From Hymenobacter busanensis (GTDB taxonomy: Bacteria; Bacteroidota; Bacteroidia; Cytophagales; Hymenobacteraceae): DNA of 64,000 nt. Made by a program: the position numbers and the translations under genes. The notes below the pieces were generated by a model. It made no database searches. It was not told where the DNA came from and was given only the letters and a program-made list of their open reading frames with translations. Where the stretch lies: assembly GCF_008727865.1 (NCBI RefSeq), contig NZ_VTWU01000004.1, positions 516,107-580,106 of the forward strand, read 5' to 3'. This document shows positions 1-8,249 of the stretch, in pieces; position 1 is the first letter of the stretch; every line of letters begins with the position of its first letter.

Positions 1-549
1 GAAGGTGTCGGTCCAGAGAATGGTTTTCAGGCCCCCGCGGAAGGTGTAGAGGTAAATCAGCAGAATGCTCACGGCCACCGTCACGGCGAAAGGCACGCCA
101 AGGTCGTCGAACACCGCTACCTGCAGCACCCCGGCTACCACGTAGAGGCGCAGCGCCGCCCCAATGGCGCGCGAAATCAGGAACAAGGCCGCCCCGGTTT
201 TGTAGCTCCAAAACCCGAAGCGCGTCTCCAGGTAGGTGTAAATGCTGACCAGGTTCAGCTTGTAGTAGAGCGGCAGCAGCACCGTGCCGATGACGAGGTA
301 GCCCGCCAAATAGCCAAACACCACCGACATGTAGCTCCAGGCCTGCGCGTGCACCATGCCCGGCACCGAGATGAACGAGACGCCCGAGAGCGACGTGCCA
401 ATCATGGCGAAGGCCACCATGTACCACGGCACGTTGCGGTTGGCCACGAAAAAGCTGGCGCTGGTGGCCTTGCGCGAGGTGAGCAGCGCAATGATGATGA
501 GGATGGTGAAGTAGCCGGCAATCAGGCTCAGAACGAGCGTCGGGGACAT
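1..549 (-). CDS. Sodium:solute symporter family protein (N-terminal part, runs off the window)
   Basis: The gene starts at the ATG complementary to 547-549 and reads leftward off the window edge, so only the first 183 residues are present; SSS-family members usually have about 480-550. The visible part is very hydrophobic, with membrane segments near residues 5-24, 42-62, 73-95, 120-145 and 153-170, and the family-like stretch GTSLSGVSFISVPGM at 51-65. Known members couple sodium entry to uptake of sugars, amino acids, acetate or similar solutes in the inner membrane; the substrate cannot be read from this half. It is divergent from the pirin gene, with about 160 bases between the two starts. 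Confidence 0.88.
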   Translation of the reverse strand, partial: MSPTLVLSLIAGYFTILIIIALLTSRKATSASFFVANRNVPWYMVAFAMIGTSLSGVSFISVPGMVHAQAWSYMSVVFGYLAGYLVIGTVLLPLYYKLNLVSIYTYLETRFGFWSYKTGAALFLISRAIGAALRLYVVAGVLQVAVFDDLGVPFAVTVAVSILLIYLYTFRGGLKTILWTDTF

Positions 550-713
550 AGGCGAGGGGGGAAATGAGGCTGTAAAGATACAGCCCCGCCGGGCTTGGCG
601 TGGACAGGCCCCAAAAGCCCCCAAACCGTCGTGCAGCGCGTAAGCGAAAACCCATTTACCTTGTTTCTTGCGAATGGAAAGCCCCACCCAAACCGACTCC
701 AACCACCCCGCAT

Positions 714-1646
714 ATGCTCGACCTGGTAATTGACGCCCGCGCCGCCGCCATCGGCCCCGGATTCGACGTGAAACGCATCCTGCCGTTTCGGCAGCGGCGC
801 ATGGTCGGGCCGTTCATTTTCATGGACCACGCCGGCCCGGTCGATATAGCGCCGGTTAACGCGCACGACCTCGACGTGCTGCCGCACCCGCACATCGGCC
901 TTTCCACGGTCAGCTACTTGTTTGGCGGTCAGGTGACGCACCGCGACAGTCTCGGCGTGGAGCAAATTATTCGGCCGGGCGAGGTGAACTGGATGACGGC
1001 CGGGCGCGGCATTGCCCACTCCGAGCGGTTCGAAGACCCGGCCACGCTGGCCGGCGGGCAGCTGGAAATGATTCAGACTTGGGTGGCGCTGCCCGAAGCC
1101 GACGAAGAACAGGCACCCACCTTCGCCAACTACCAGCCCCACGAGTTGCCCGTTTTCACCGATACCGGCGTGTGGATGCGCCTGATTGCCGGCAACGCTT
1201 TCGGCCTGCGCAACGACGTGCGCACCCATTCGCCGCTGTTTTACCTGCACGTGGTGCTGCAGCCCGGCGCCCGGTTTGGGCTGCCGCGCGGCCACCAGGA
1301 GCGCGGCGCCTACGTGGCCAAAGGCAGCGTGGAAGTGGCCGGCCACCGCTACACCGCCGGCCAGCTGCTGGTTTTCACGCCCGGCGTCGACCCCGTCATC
1401 GTGGCCCGCGAAGCCAGCACGCTCATGCTGCTGGGCGGCGAGGCGCTGGGCGAGCGGTACATCTGGTGGAATTTTGTGTCGTCGCGCAAGGAGCGGATTG
1501 AGCAGGCCAAGGCCGACTGGCAAGCCGGCCGCATTGCCCTGCCGCCCAACGACAACGCCGAGTTCGTACCGCTGCCGCAGGACAAGTCGCGGCCTGCCGG
1601 CACCGGCGGCGCTACGGGCGGCGCGGCGCCGCAGGCGCTGTCATAA
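714..1646 (+). CDS. Pirin family protein
   Basis: This is a 310-residue bicupin. The four metal ligands of pirins are visible: His58 and His60 in PHPHIGLST, and His102 and Glu104 in GRGIAHSE. Known pirins bind iron; some oxidise quercetin and others act as redox-sensing partners of transcription factors. The reading frame is open upstream to 600, but that part is compositionally unlike pirin and the family begins at MLDLVIDAR, so I place the start at the ATG at 714. The C-terminal 25 residues are rich in Gly, Ala and Pro and look like a disordered extension. No partner gene is adjacent; the physiological role is unknown. Confidence 0.9.
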   Translation: MLDLVIDARAAAIGPGFDVKRILPFRQRRMVGPFIFMDHAGPVDIAPVNAHDLDVLPHPHIGLSTVSYLFGGQVTHRDSLGVEQIIRPGEVNWMTAGRGIAHSERFEDPATLAGGQLEMIQTWVALPEADEEQAPTFANYQPHELPVFTDTGVWMRLIAGNAFGLRNDVRTHSPLFYLHVVLQPGARFGLPRGHQERGAYVAKGSVEVAGHRYTAGQLLVFTPGVDPVIVAREASTLMLLGGEALGERYIWWNFVSSRKERIEQAKADWQAGRIALPPNDNAEFVPLPQDKSRPAGTGGATGGAAPQALS

Positions 1647-1723
1647 CGTTGCTGGGGGCAGCTCAACCTTAACTCCAGCGGGCTGAACCTACGTAGAGGG
1701 GGCACCAGCATCCTTTACGCGCC

Positions 1724-1981
1724 ATGCCGCTGCACCCCGAGCTTGATAAGAAACTGAGCAAGAAATACGAGCCCAAAATCCGCATTGACGACGTATTCAA
1801 GGGCTATGACATCACCTTTCTCACCAACGAGCATGGGGAGCCGGTCACCCTGTTCTTCGGCAAGCGCCGGCCCGACGGCACCATTGCCGGCGAGCGGTAC
1901 ACGCGCACCATCAAGCGCCTGCCCGATAGCCTGGAAGTGAAATCGAGCCACTGGGACAACCGCGGCAAGATCATGAACTAG
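1724..1981 (+). CDS. Small conserved-type hypothetical protein
   Basis: An 85-residue soluble protein starting at ATG 1724. It is charged and basic, with a KxxxRTIKR stretch near residues 60-66, no signal peptide, no membrane segment and no cysteine. Clear strand bias of codon use and a plausible globular composition (VTLFFGKRRPDG) argue that it is a real gene. It lies 77 bases after the pirin gene on the same strand and convergent with the MBL hydrolase gene. I do not recognise the family and propose no function. Confidence 0.65.
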   Translation: MPLHPELDKKLSKKYEPKIRIDDVFKGYDITFLTNEHGEPVTLFFGKRRPDGTIAGERYTRTIKRLPDSLEVKSSHWDNRGKIMN

Positions 1982-2019
1982 CGGCTACCCGGCCTCAATT
2001 CCAGGGGTAAGCGGTTGAG

Positions 2020-3045
2020 TTAGTCCATGTCGGTCAGGCTCAGGGGCTGGCCCACGGCGGGTGCGTGCAGCTGCGCGCTTAGCCAGCCTTCGGCCGCAAT
2101 CTGTTCGAGGGTTTGCAGCGGCTCCGAGGCTGGCTCATCAGAGAGGTCGTAGGTGCCGTGGTGCATGGGCACGAGGTGGCCGGCGCGCAGCTGGTTGGTG
2201 GCCTTGGCGGCTTCGTGCGGGTTCATGTGGCTCAGGCGCATCATAAAGGCTGGTTTGTAGGCGCCAATGGGCATCAGCACCACATCCAGCGGGCCAAACT
2301 GCTCTTCGATTTCGTAGAAGTGGGGGCCCTCAGCCGAGTCGCCGGCGAAATAGAGCGTGCGGCCGGTGACCACCTCCCGAATCAGAAACGAGCCCCAGAG
2401 CACCGTGTTCAGGTCGCCGATGCCGCGCCGGTGCCAGTGCCGGGCGGGCAGGTAATAGATTTCCAGCGGGGCCGCGGGCCCGAGGTCGTACTGCTGCCAC
2501 CAGCCGGCCTCCTGCACCGGCAGCGGCCTGGTTACACCGCGCAGCAACGGTTCCACGCGCAACGGGCCGAGCACCTGCGCCTGCGGGTTCTGGCGGGCCA
2601 GCAGCTTCAGCGACTTTTCATCGAGATGGTCGCGGTGGCCGTGGGAGAGGAGCAGGTAGTCGATGCCGGTCAGGTCGCTGGGGGCGCAGGGCAAGGCGTG
2701 GCGGCGCTTGAGCAGCGGCAAGTCGAACAGCAGCGGGTCGAAGAGCAGCGTGCGGCCACCCATACGCAGCCAAAACGTGGCGTGGCCCAGCCAGAGGAGC
2801 GTGTCATCGGGGCACTGGCGCAGCACCGCGGCGCAGGGCTGCACGGCGGGCGCCCAGGTGTCGCGCTTTTTCTCCTCGGCCTGCGGGTTTTTGGTGAGCA
2901 CCTTCCACCGAAAAACATCCGAGAACTGCGGCTGGTAGAGCACGTCGCCGTTGGCAAACTGGCGGCCGAACATCAGGTTGCCGAGGTAGTTGCGGCGAAT
3001 GGTGGGCAGGGCGTCGTTGCGAACGTAGTGGGGCTGGGCGGGCAT
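2020..3045 (-). CDS. MBL-fold metal-dependent hydrolase, NAPE-PLD/UlaG-like
   Basis: A 341-residue metallo-beta-lactamase-fold protein. The zinc-binding signature HGHRDH is at residues 135-140, preceded by LLWLGHATFW (84-93), which is typical of the branch containing N-acyl-phosphatidylethanolamine phospholipase D. Later come the GDSAEGPHF and MPIGAY stretches and a C-terminal MHHGTYDLSDEP. The open frame extends upstream, but the ATG at 3045 begins a normal N-terminus and upstream residues are arginine-rich translation of non-coding sequence. It follows an MFS gene on the same strand with a 94-base gap, so the two may be co-transcribed. The true substrate (phospholipid, lactone or sugar ester) cannot be told. 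Confidence 0.88.
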   Translation of the reverse strand: MPAQPHYVRNDALPTIRRNYLGNLMFGRQFANGDVLYQPQFSDVFRWKVLTKNPQAEEKKRDTWAPAVQPCAAVLRQCPDDTLLWLGHATFWLRMGGRTLLFDPLLFDLPLLKRRHALPCAPSDLTGIDYLLLSHGHRDHLDEKSLKLLARQNPQAQVLGPLRVEPLLRGVTRPLPVQEAGWWQQYDLGPAAPLEIYYLPARHWHRRGIGDLNTVLWGSFLIREVVTGRTLYFAGDSAEGPHFYEIEEQFGPLDVVLMPIGAYKPAFMMRLSHMNPHEAAKATNQLRAGHLVPMHHGTYDLSDEPASEPLQTLEQIAAEGWLSAQLHAPAVGQPLSLTDMD

Positions 3046-3139
3046 AGAAACCAAGAAAGGCGCGGGACGGGCGAAGTAAGCGGGATACGGGCAAACAACC
3101 GTGCGGGGCCGGGTTTGCTTATCCCGAAACGCGGTCAGC

Positions 3140-4345
3140 CTACCTGGCGCCGCGCACCAGCCACGCCACGCCCGCCAGGCACAGCGCAAACCACGCCCAC
3201 GGCAGCCGCAAATCGACCACCGAGAGGGCCCCGAACATGAGCGTGCCCGCGAGACTGGCAAAGCCCTGCACGGCTTGGTTCAGCCCAAATATTTCGCCGC
3301 GGTCTTGGTCGCTGGTGCGCTGGGCCAGCAGCCCTTCAATCAGGCCCTGCACCAACGAGAGAGTTAGGCAGTCGAAGGCCACAATAACGTAGAGCCCCAC
3401 CCGCGAAGCGCCCACCAGCCCGTAGGCGGCCAGCACCGGCACGCCCAGCGCCGCCAGCCAGAAAATGGCCCGCCGCTGGTTGAGGCGGTCGGCCACGTAG
3501 GTGTAGAACAGGTAGTTGATGACCACACTGGCCGCCCCAAACGCCATGAAAAAGTAGCTGATGGCGCGGGCGTCCATGCGCAGCGCGCTCAGGCTGGCGA
3601 ACGGCACAAAGTAGAAATAGTAGCCGATGCTGAGCGTGAACAGCGCCTGCGTAATGACCAGCCGCAGCAGGCCGGGGTGGGCGCGCTCCTTGGCCCGCAA
3701 CCGCCGCCAGATGGTGGGCAGATTCAGGGCTTCCCGCACTGCGGCCCGCAGCGCGGCGGGCGTAACGCCGGTGCGCTGGGCGTGGGTTTCGCGCAGCAGT
3801 AGGCTCAGCCCAATGTTTAGCGCGGCCAGCGCCACGGCAAAACCCGCCACGTAGGTGGCCTGGTGGCCTTCGGGAATGCGGTAAAACGTGAGCAGCAAGC
3901 CCGAGCACATGGGCCCCAGCACGAAGCCGAAGGAAATAATGGCGCCTTCGAGGCCCAGGTTCTTGAATACTTGGTCGGGCGGCGAGAGGTCGGTAATGGC
4001 CGAGCGCACGGTGGCGTACATGCCGTTGGTGAGGCCGTCGGAAGCGCGGTTGACGAAGTACAGCGCCGTGCGCACCGGCAGCAGCAGCAGCGTAGCCAGC
4101 AAGGTGCCCACCGCCGACAGCACCAGAATGGGCCGGCGCCCGTAGCCGTCGGAGAGCTTGCCCAGCAGTGGGGCCGCAAACAGCTGAATGCCCAGAAAAA
4201 TACCCGTGCCCACCGACAGCCACAGCTGCGGCTGGCGCAGCCCGCGCACGTACTCGGGCATGATGGGCCCGATGGCTGCGCCGGCCACTACATCGATGAA
4301 AATGACGGCGTAAATCAGCCGGAGCCGGCGGGCAGGGGAGGGCAT
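3140..4345 (-). CDS. MFS transporter, TetA-like drug/metabolite efflux type
   Basis: A 401-residue twelve-helix transporter. The MFS motif between helices 2 and 3 is seen as GKLSDGYGRRP, and the following SDGLTNGMYATVRSAITD and GFVLGPMCSGLL segments resemble the tetracycline/DHA1 branch. The first in-frame start is a TTG at 4366, but the ATG at 4345 (MPSPARRLRLIYAV) gives the usual short cytoplasmic N-terminus, so I use that. It precedes the MBL hydrolase gene on the same strand. It probably exports a small molecule by proton antiport; no substrate can be assigned. Confidence 0.88.
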   Translation of the reverse strand: MPSPARRLRLIYAVIFIDVVAGAAIGPIMPEYVRGLRQPQLWLSVGTGIFLGIQLFAAPLLGKLSDGYGRRPILVLSAVGTLLATLLLLPVRTALYFVNRASDGLTNGMYATVRSAITDLSPPDQVFKNLGLEGAIISFGFVLGPMCSGLLLTFYRIPEGHQATYVAGFAVALAALNIGLSLLLRETHAQRTGVTPAALRAAVREALNLPTIWRRLRAKERAHPGLLRLVITQALFTLSIGYYFYFVPFASLSALRMDARAISYFFMAFGAASVVINYLFYTYVADRLNQRRAIFWLAALGVPVLAAYGLVGASRVGLYVIVAFDCLTLSLVQGLIEGLLAQRTSDQDRGEIFGLNQAVQGFASLAGTLMFGALSVVDLRLPWAWFALCLAGVAWLVRGAR

Positions 4346-4511
4346 AAGTGCGCGCAAGGTCCGCAATAAACCGCTGATGCGGCGGGACCAACTCAGCGGA
4401 TTTTTCCCCGACTTCGGCCGGTTTTTCCCGCACTTCGCAGGTTACGGCTTCGATTGCGGAACCGGGCGGGCGTGGTTTGGGCCATCATTCACCGCCAAAC
4501 CCTCCCGCCAC

Positions 4512-5861
4512 ATGCTCGCTCTGTTCCCTTTCCGCCGCCCGGCTTTGCTGCTGGCCGCCTCCCTGCTGCTGACCCGCACCGCGCATGCGCAAACGCCCCC
4601 GGCCGCGTCTCCCGATTCGGTATTTGCCGGCACCCCGCGCGAAACCCTCGCCCTGCCCGGCACGCCCGATTTTCGCTTGTTCGACGAGGCGTTCTACCAA
4701 AACCAGCTGTTTCTGCTGGGCGAGGCGCATGGCGTGCAGCGGCCGCAGGAAATCGACTTCGCGCTGCTGCGCCACCTCAACCAGCGCGCCGGCGTGCGCC
4801 ACTACCTGGCCGAGGTCGACTGCGCCAAGGCCTACTACCTGAACGAGTACCTGCGCACCGGCGACGAGCCCACCCTGCGCCGGGTGTTTGCCAGCTGGGT
4901 GCGGCAGCAGGCGCAGTGGGGCAACGAGGACTTCGTGCGCAAAATCCAGCGCATCCGGGCCCTCAACGCCACCTTGCCCGCCGCCCGCCGCATCCGCTTC
5001 GTGGGCATCGACGGGCTGCAGGACTACGCCCTGGCCGCCGATTACCTGGCCGTGCTGCAGGCCCGCGCCAACAAGCTGCCGGCTTCGCTCACCGTGCGCC
5101 TCGATTCGGTGCGCGCCGCGCTGCCCCAGGCTGGGGCCGCCACGTTTGCCGGCGTGGCGTGGCGCGCTCAGCAGGCGTTGCGCGCCGACGAGCCTGCCGC
5201 CCGCCGGGCCTTGGGCCGCGCCACCTACGACGAGCTGCAGCACCTGCTCACCAACGCCAGTTACGCCCGCACGCTGCCCTCGCGCGAAGCCCAGATTTTT
5301 GCCAACTACCAAGCCGTGCTGCCGCTCTACCATCTCGAAAACGAGAAACTCTACGGCTTGTGGGGCACCGGGCACGTGCTGCAAAGCCCCACGGTGGACG
5401 GCCACCGGGCCTTTGCCAGCCGCGTGCGCCAAAGCAGCTTGCCGGCCCGCAACAAAGTGGTGTCGCTGCTCTGCACCACCAGCGGCTCGCGCATGATGTA
5501 CGCCTCGGCCCAATTGCCCGCGCCCTTCCGCACGCCCCAGGCCTACACCGCCACCGACAAGTTCAACCACGACGGCCCGCTGGTGGTGCTGCGTGGCATT
5601 GAGGCCCTGAAAGCCACCACCGCGCCCGGCAGCACCACGCTCGTGAAGCTTGATGCCCCCGGCGCTGCCGCCTGCCGCTTGCCCGTGCAGGTGCGCTACG
5701 CCCCCGGCATTCCAGCGGCCCAGCAGCTGCAGTTCGATCCGCAGCTGCCCGCTACGGCCTACGTGCAGTACCTGCTGCTGGTGCGCGACTCCGGCCCCAC
5801 CGAGCCGCCCCGCACCGAAAACGCCAGCCTCAATCAGGCCCAGGCGCAGCCCGCCCGCTAA
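4512..5861 (+). CDS. Secreted erythromycin-esterase/ChaN-like (Tiki superfamily) protein
   Basis: A 449-residue protein with an N-terminal signal peptide (hydrophobic residues 9-20, likely cut after AHA near residue 26). The core resembles the erythromycin esterase fold: FLLGEAHGV near residue 70, LAEVDCAKAYYLNEYLRTG near residue 98-116, and a later WGTGHVLQ that matches the position of a catalytic histidine in EreA-type proteins. Actual hydrolysis of macrolides should not be assumed, since most environmental members have unknown substrates. The start is the ATG at 4512, chosen because it yields the signal peptide; the longer frame from 4377 does not. It stands alone, divergent from the MFS gene. 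Confidence 0.68.
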   Translation: MLALFPFRRPALLLAASLLLTRTAHAQTPPAASPDSVFAGTPRETLALPGTPDFRLFDEAFYQNQLFLLGEAHGVQRPQEIDFALLRHLNQRAGVRHYLAEVDCAKAYYLNEYLRTGDEPTLRRVFASWVRQQAQWGNEDFVRKIQRIRALNATLPAARRIRFVGIDGLQDYALAADYLAVLQARANKLPASLTVRLDSVRAALPQAGAATFAGVAWRAQQALRADEPAARRALGRATYDELQHLLTNASYARTLPSREAQIFANYQAVLPLYHLENEKLYGLWGTGHVLQSPTVDGHRAFASRVRQSSLPARNKVVSLLCTTSGSRMMYASAQLPAPFRTPQAYTATDKFNHDGPLVVLRGIEALKATTAPGSTTLVKLDAPGAAACRLPVQVRYAPGIPAAQQLQFDPQLPATAYVQYLLLVRDSGPTEPPRTENASLNQAQAQPAR

Positions 5862-5999
5862 AGCTCCGCATCGGCTTCGGGCCAACAGGGCAGCTTGATA
5901 GAGTACCTCAACCCAAAATCGATGATACCAGCCCGCGCCGCCGTGGCTTCCCTCGCCCTTCGGGGGTGAGGCCCCTCCCACGTACCTTCGCGCTTCGCT

Positions 6000-7070
6000 A
6001 TGCTCCCTTCCTTTCTCCTTAAGCTGTTTCCGCGCCGCCCCGGCCGCGCCGATGCCGTTGTAATGGCCGTGTACTGGCTGGTGGCGGCGCCGCTGCTTTT
6101 CATCGAGTACCGGGCTGAGTTTAGCTTACCCCGGGCCGTGGCCGGTACGGCGTTTACCGCGCTGCTCGATTCGGCCACGGTGCTGCTGGCGGTGCACGGG
6201 CTGCTGCCGCGGCTGCTCACGGCCGGGCAGCGGACCGGAGCACTGGCGCTGGTGCCGGCGTTTGTACTTCTGAGCGGGGTGGGCTACGTGTGGGGGCTGG
6301 AGGTGGTGTTTGGGCAGCAGGTGAGCTGGCAGCCGCTGAGCCTGGTGTATGCGGCCGTCAGCCACGCCCGCAGCTACGGGCTGCTGGCGGTGGTGCTCAC
6401 CGGCAAGCACTACCACGATACCCAACAGCGGCTGCTCGGGGCCCAGAAAGCCCAGGCCGAAAGCGAGCTGCGCTTGCTCAAAGCCCAGATCGACCCGCAT
6501 TTTCTCTTCAACAACCTCAACATCCTGCACGTGCTTATTGCGCAGGATACCGACGTGGCCAGCCACTACCTCGACCGGTTTGCGGGCCTCTACCGCTACC
6601 TCATCCGCCACCGCGACGCCGATTTCGTGCCCCTGGCCGAGGAACTGCGCTTTTTCGACGACTACGTGTACTTGCTGCGCCACCGCTTCGGGGCGGCCTA
6701 TGCCTTCGACACCACGCTGGCCCCCAGTCTCGACCCCGCTACCCGCCACGTGGTGCCCGGCACGCTCCAGATTCTCGTCGAAAACGCCATCAAGCACAAC
6801 CGCGGCGACGAGGACTCTCCGCTCGTGGTAACGCTGGAGGTGTGCGCCGACCACTTGAGCGTGCGCAACCCCGTGCAGCCCAAGCGCACCGCACCCGAGT
6901 CGGGCGGCACGGGGCTGCTGAATTTGCAGGCCCGCTACCGCATCCTCACTGGCCAGCCCGTGCAGGTGCAGCGCGGCCCTGTGTTTGCCGTGACGGTGCC
7001 GCTGCTCACCCACACCGCCCGCCGGGCCGCCCCTGCTCCGGCACCGCTGCTGGCCGAAACGGCCCCGTAA
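6000..7070 (+). CDS. Sensor histidine kinase, LytS/YehU type
   Basis: A 356-residue membrane sensor. Four hydrophobic segments cover residues 20-135; then a short coiled linker (QAESELRLLKAQ) leads into the His_kinase domain with DPHFLFNNLN, the phosphoacceptor being His167. An ATP-binding region follows, with QILVENAIKHN as the N box and GGTGLLNLQARYR as the G box. In this family the phosphate passes to a LytTR response regulator, and that gene starts three bases after the stop codon (7074), so the two form one operon and a cognate pair. No extracellular sensor domain is visible, so the signal is probably sensed in or near the membrane. Confidence 0.93.
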   Translation: MLPSFLLKLFPRRPGRADAVVMAVYWLVAAPLLFIEYRAEFSLPRAVAGTAFTALLDSATVLLAVHGLLPRLLTAGQRTGALALVPAFVLLSGVGYVWGLEVVFGQQVSWQPLSLVYAAVSHARSYGLLAVVLTGKHYHDTQQRLLGAQKAQAESELRLLKAQIDPHFLFNNLNILHVLIAQDTDVASHYLDRFAGLYRYLIRHRDADFVPLAEELRFFDDYVYLLRHRFGAAYAFDTTLAPSLDPATRHVVPGTLQILVENAIKHNRGDEDSPLVVTLEVCADHLSVRNPVQPKRTAPESGGTGLLNLQARYRILTGQPVQVQRGPVFAVTVPLLTHTARRAAPAPAPLLAETAP

Positions 7071-7073
7071 GTC

Positions 7074-7877
7074 ATGCGCCTGCTCATTCTCGAAGACGAA
7101 GCGCCCACCGCCCGGCAAATCCGCCTGTTTGCGGCCCGCTACGGCCTGCCCACCCACGACGTGCACGAGGCGCGCAGCGTGGAAAAAGCCCTGGCCTGGT
7201 TTGGGCAGCACGAGATGCCCGCCCTGGTGTTTTCTGACATCGAACTGCTCGACGGCAACGTGTTCGGCCTCTACCAGCAGGTGCGCGTAACGTGCCCCAT
7301 CATCTTCACCACCGCCTACGACCAGTTTCTGCTGCCCGCGTTTCAGGCCAACGGCATCGGCTACTTGCTCAAGCCCTTCAACTACGCGCAGTTTGCCGCC
7401 GCCCTGGCCAAATACGACGCCCTGAAAGCCAGCTTCGCGCCCCCGGCCGCCGCCGAACCGGAACCTGCTCCGGCCGAGCCCGTCTTGTCGGCGGCCGTTA
7501 TCGAGCAGCTGAGCGCGGCGTTGCGGCGCCCGGCCCAGGGCTACCGGCAGCGCCTGACGGTGCGCCAGCCCAACAACAGCTTCTACCTGCTGCCGGTGGA
7601 AGAGGTGGCCTACCTGCAGGCCGACGAAGGCGTGGTGTTTGCCGTCGACCAGCAGGGCGGCCGGCACCCGATCACCGGCACGCTCACCGAGTGGGAGCAG
7701 CAGCTCGACCCGGCGCAGTTCTGCCGCCTCAACCGCGGCGAGCTGCTGCACCTGCCGGCCATCGACAAAATCGAGCCGTACTTCAACAACCGCTTGGCCG
7801 TGCGCCTGCGCCACGGGGCCACGCTCACCAGCAGCGCCGCCCAAACCCCGGCCCTGCGCCGCTGGCTGGAAGGCTAA
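7074..7877 (+). CDS. LytTR-family response regulator
   Basis: A 267-residue DNA-binding regulator. The receiver domain (1-115) has acidic residues Glu7, Asp8 and Glu9, the phosphorylated Asp55 in LVFSDIEL, Thr80 in FTTAYD and Lys100 in LLKPF. An Ala/Pro/Glu-rich linker leads to the LytTR domain (about 165-267), shown by VEEVAYLQADEG and FCRLNRGELLHLPAID. It is the partner of the kinase immediately upstream. Target promoters usually carry two direct repeats about ten bases apart; I did not find a convincing pair in the downstream gap. Confidence 0.93.
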   Translation: MRLLILEDEAPTARQIRLFAARYGLPTHDVHEARSVEKALAWFGQHEMPALVFSDIELLDGNVFGLYQQVRVTCPIIFTTAYDQFLLPAFQANGIGYLLKPFNYAQFAAALAKYDALKASFAPPAAAEPEPAPAEPVLSAAVIEQLSAALRRPAQGYRQRLTVRQPNNSFYLLPVEEVAYLQADEGVVFAVDQQGGRHPITGTLTEWEQQLDPAQFCRLNRGELLHLPAIDKIEPYFNNRLAVRLRHGATLTSSAAQTPALRRWLEG

Positions 7878-7920
7878 GGCTGCCATCGGCCAGACAACGC
7901 TTCGCCGTCGCACTCGCTAC

Positions 7921-8164
7921 CCCACCCTAAACACGCTCCGGCGCGTCTTCGGGACGGTCGGTCGCATCCCGAAGACGCGCCGGAGCGTCCAAACAACGCG
8001 GGGCCGCGTCTCCAAGATGTCTGTTCGCGTCTAAACTAAGCGGCCTCGCGTCGGCGAAACGGCCGCTCGCATTCCGGATACGCGAGGCCGCATCTAAAAC
8101 ACGGTCGGCCGCGTCTTGGAGACGCGGCCGGCCGTGTTTGGGGTGGGAAGGGGTACCCCTTCCC
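7921..8164. repeat. Nested cluster of intergenic palindromes
   Basis: The 372-base gap between the regulator and the M61 gene holds no gene but is packed with inverted repeats. Hairpin A has 22-base perfect arms (7933-7954 and 7967-7988) with a 12-base loop. Hairpin B has 12-base arms (8040-8051 and 8080-8091). Hairpin C has 20-base arms (8097-8116 and 8120-8139) with one T:G wobble and a three-base loop. An exact 20-base palindrome lies at 8145-8164. In addition 7922-7934 pairs with 8134-8146 with one wobble, so the whole block can close on itself. The words CGCGTCT and AGACGCG recur in A and C. Bases 8165-8249 show nothing. Confidence 0.85.
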
Positions 8165-8249
8165 GGAGGTACCCCTTCAGGCCGAAGCAGTGGGGCTCCC
8201 TATGGGGTGGCAAAGCTCACTTGCCGGCGCAAAGGCTAGCTGGGTAAGG

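Noticed and set aside
528..1523. Minus-strand open frame opposite pirin
   Set aside because: It is the antisense shadow of pirin, with Ala/Gly/His/Arg-biased residues.
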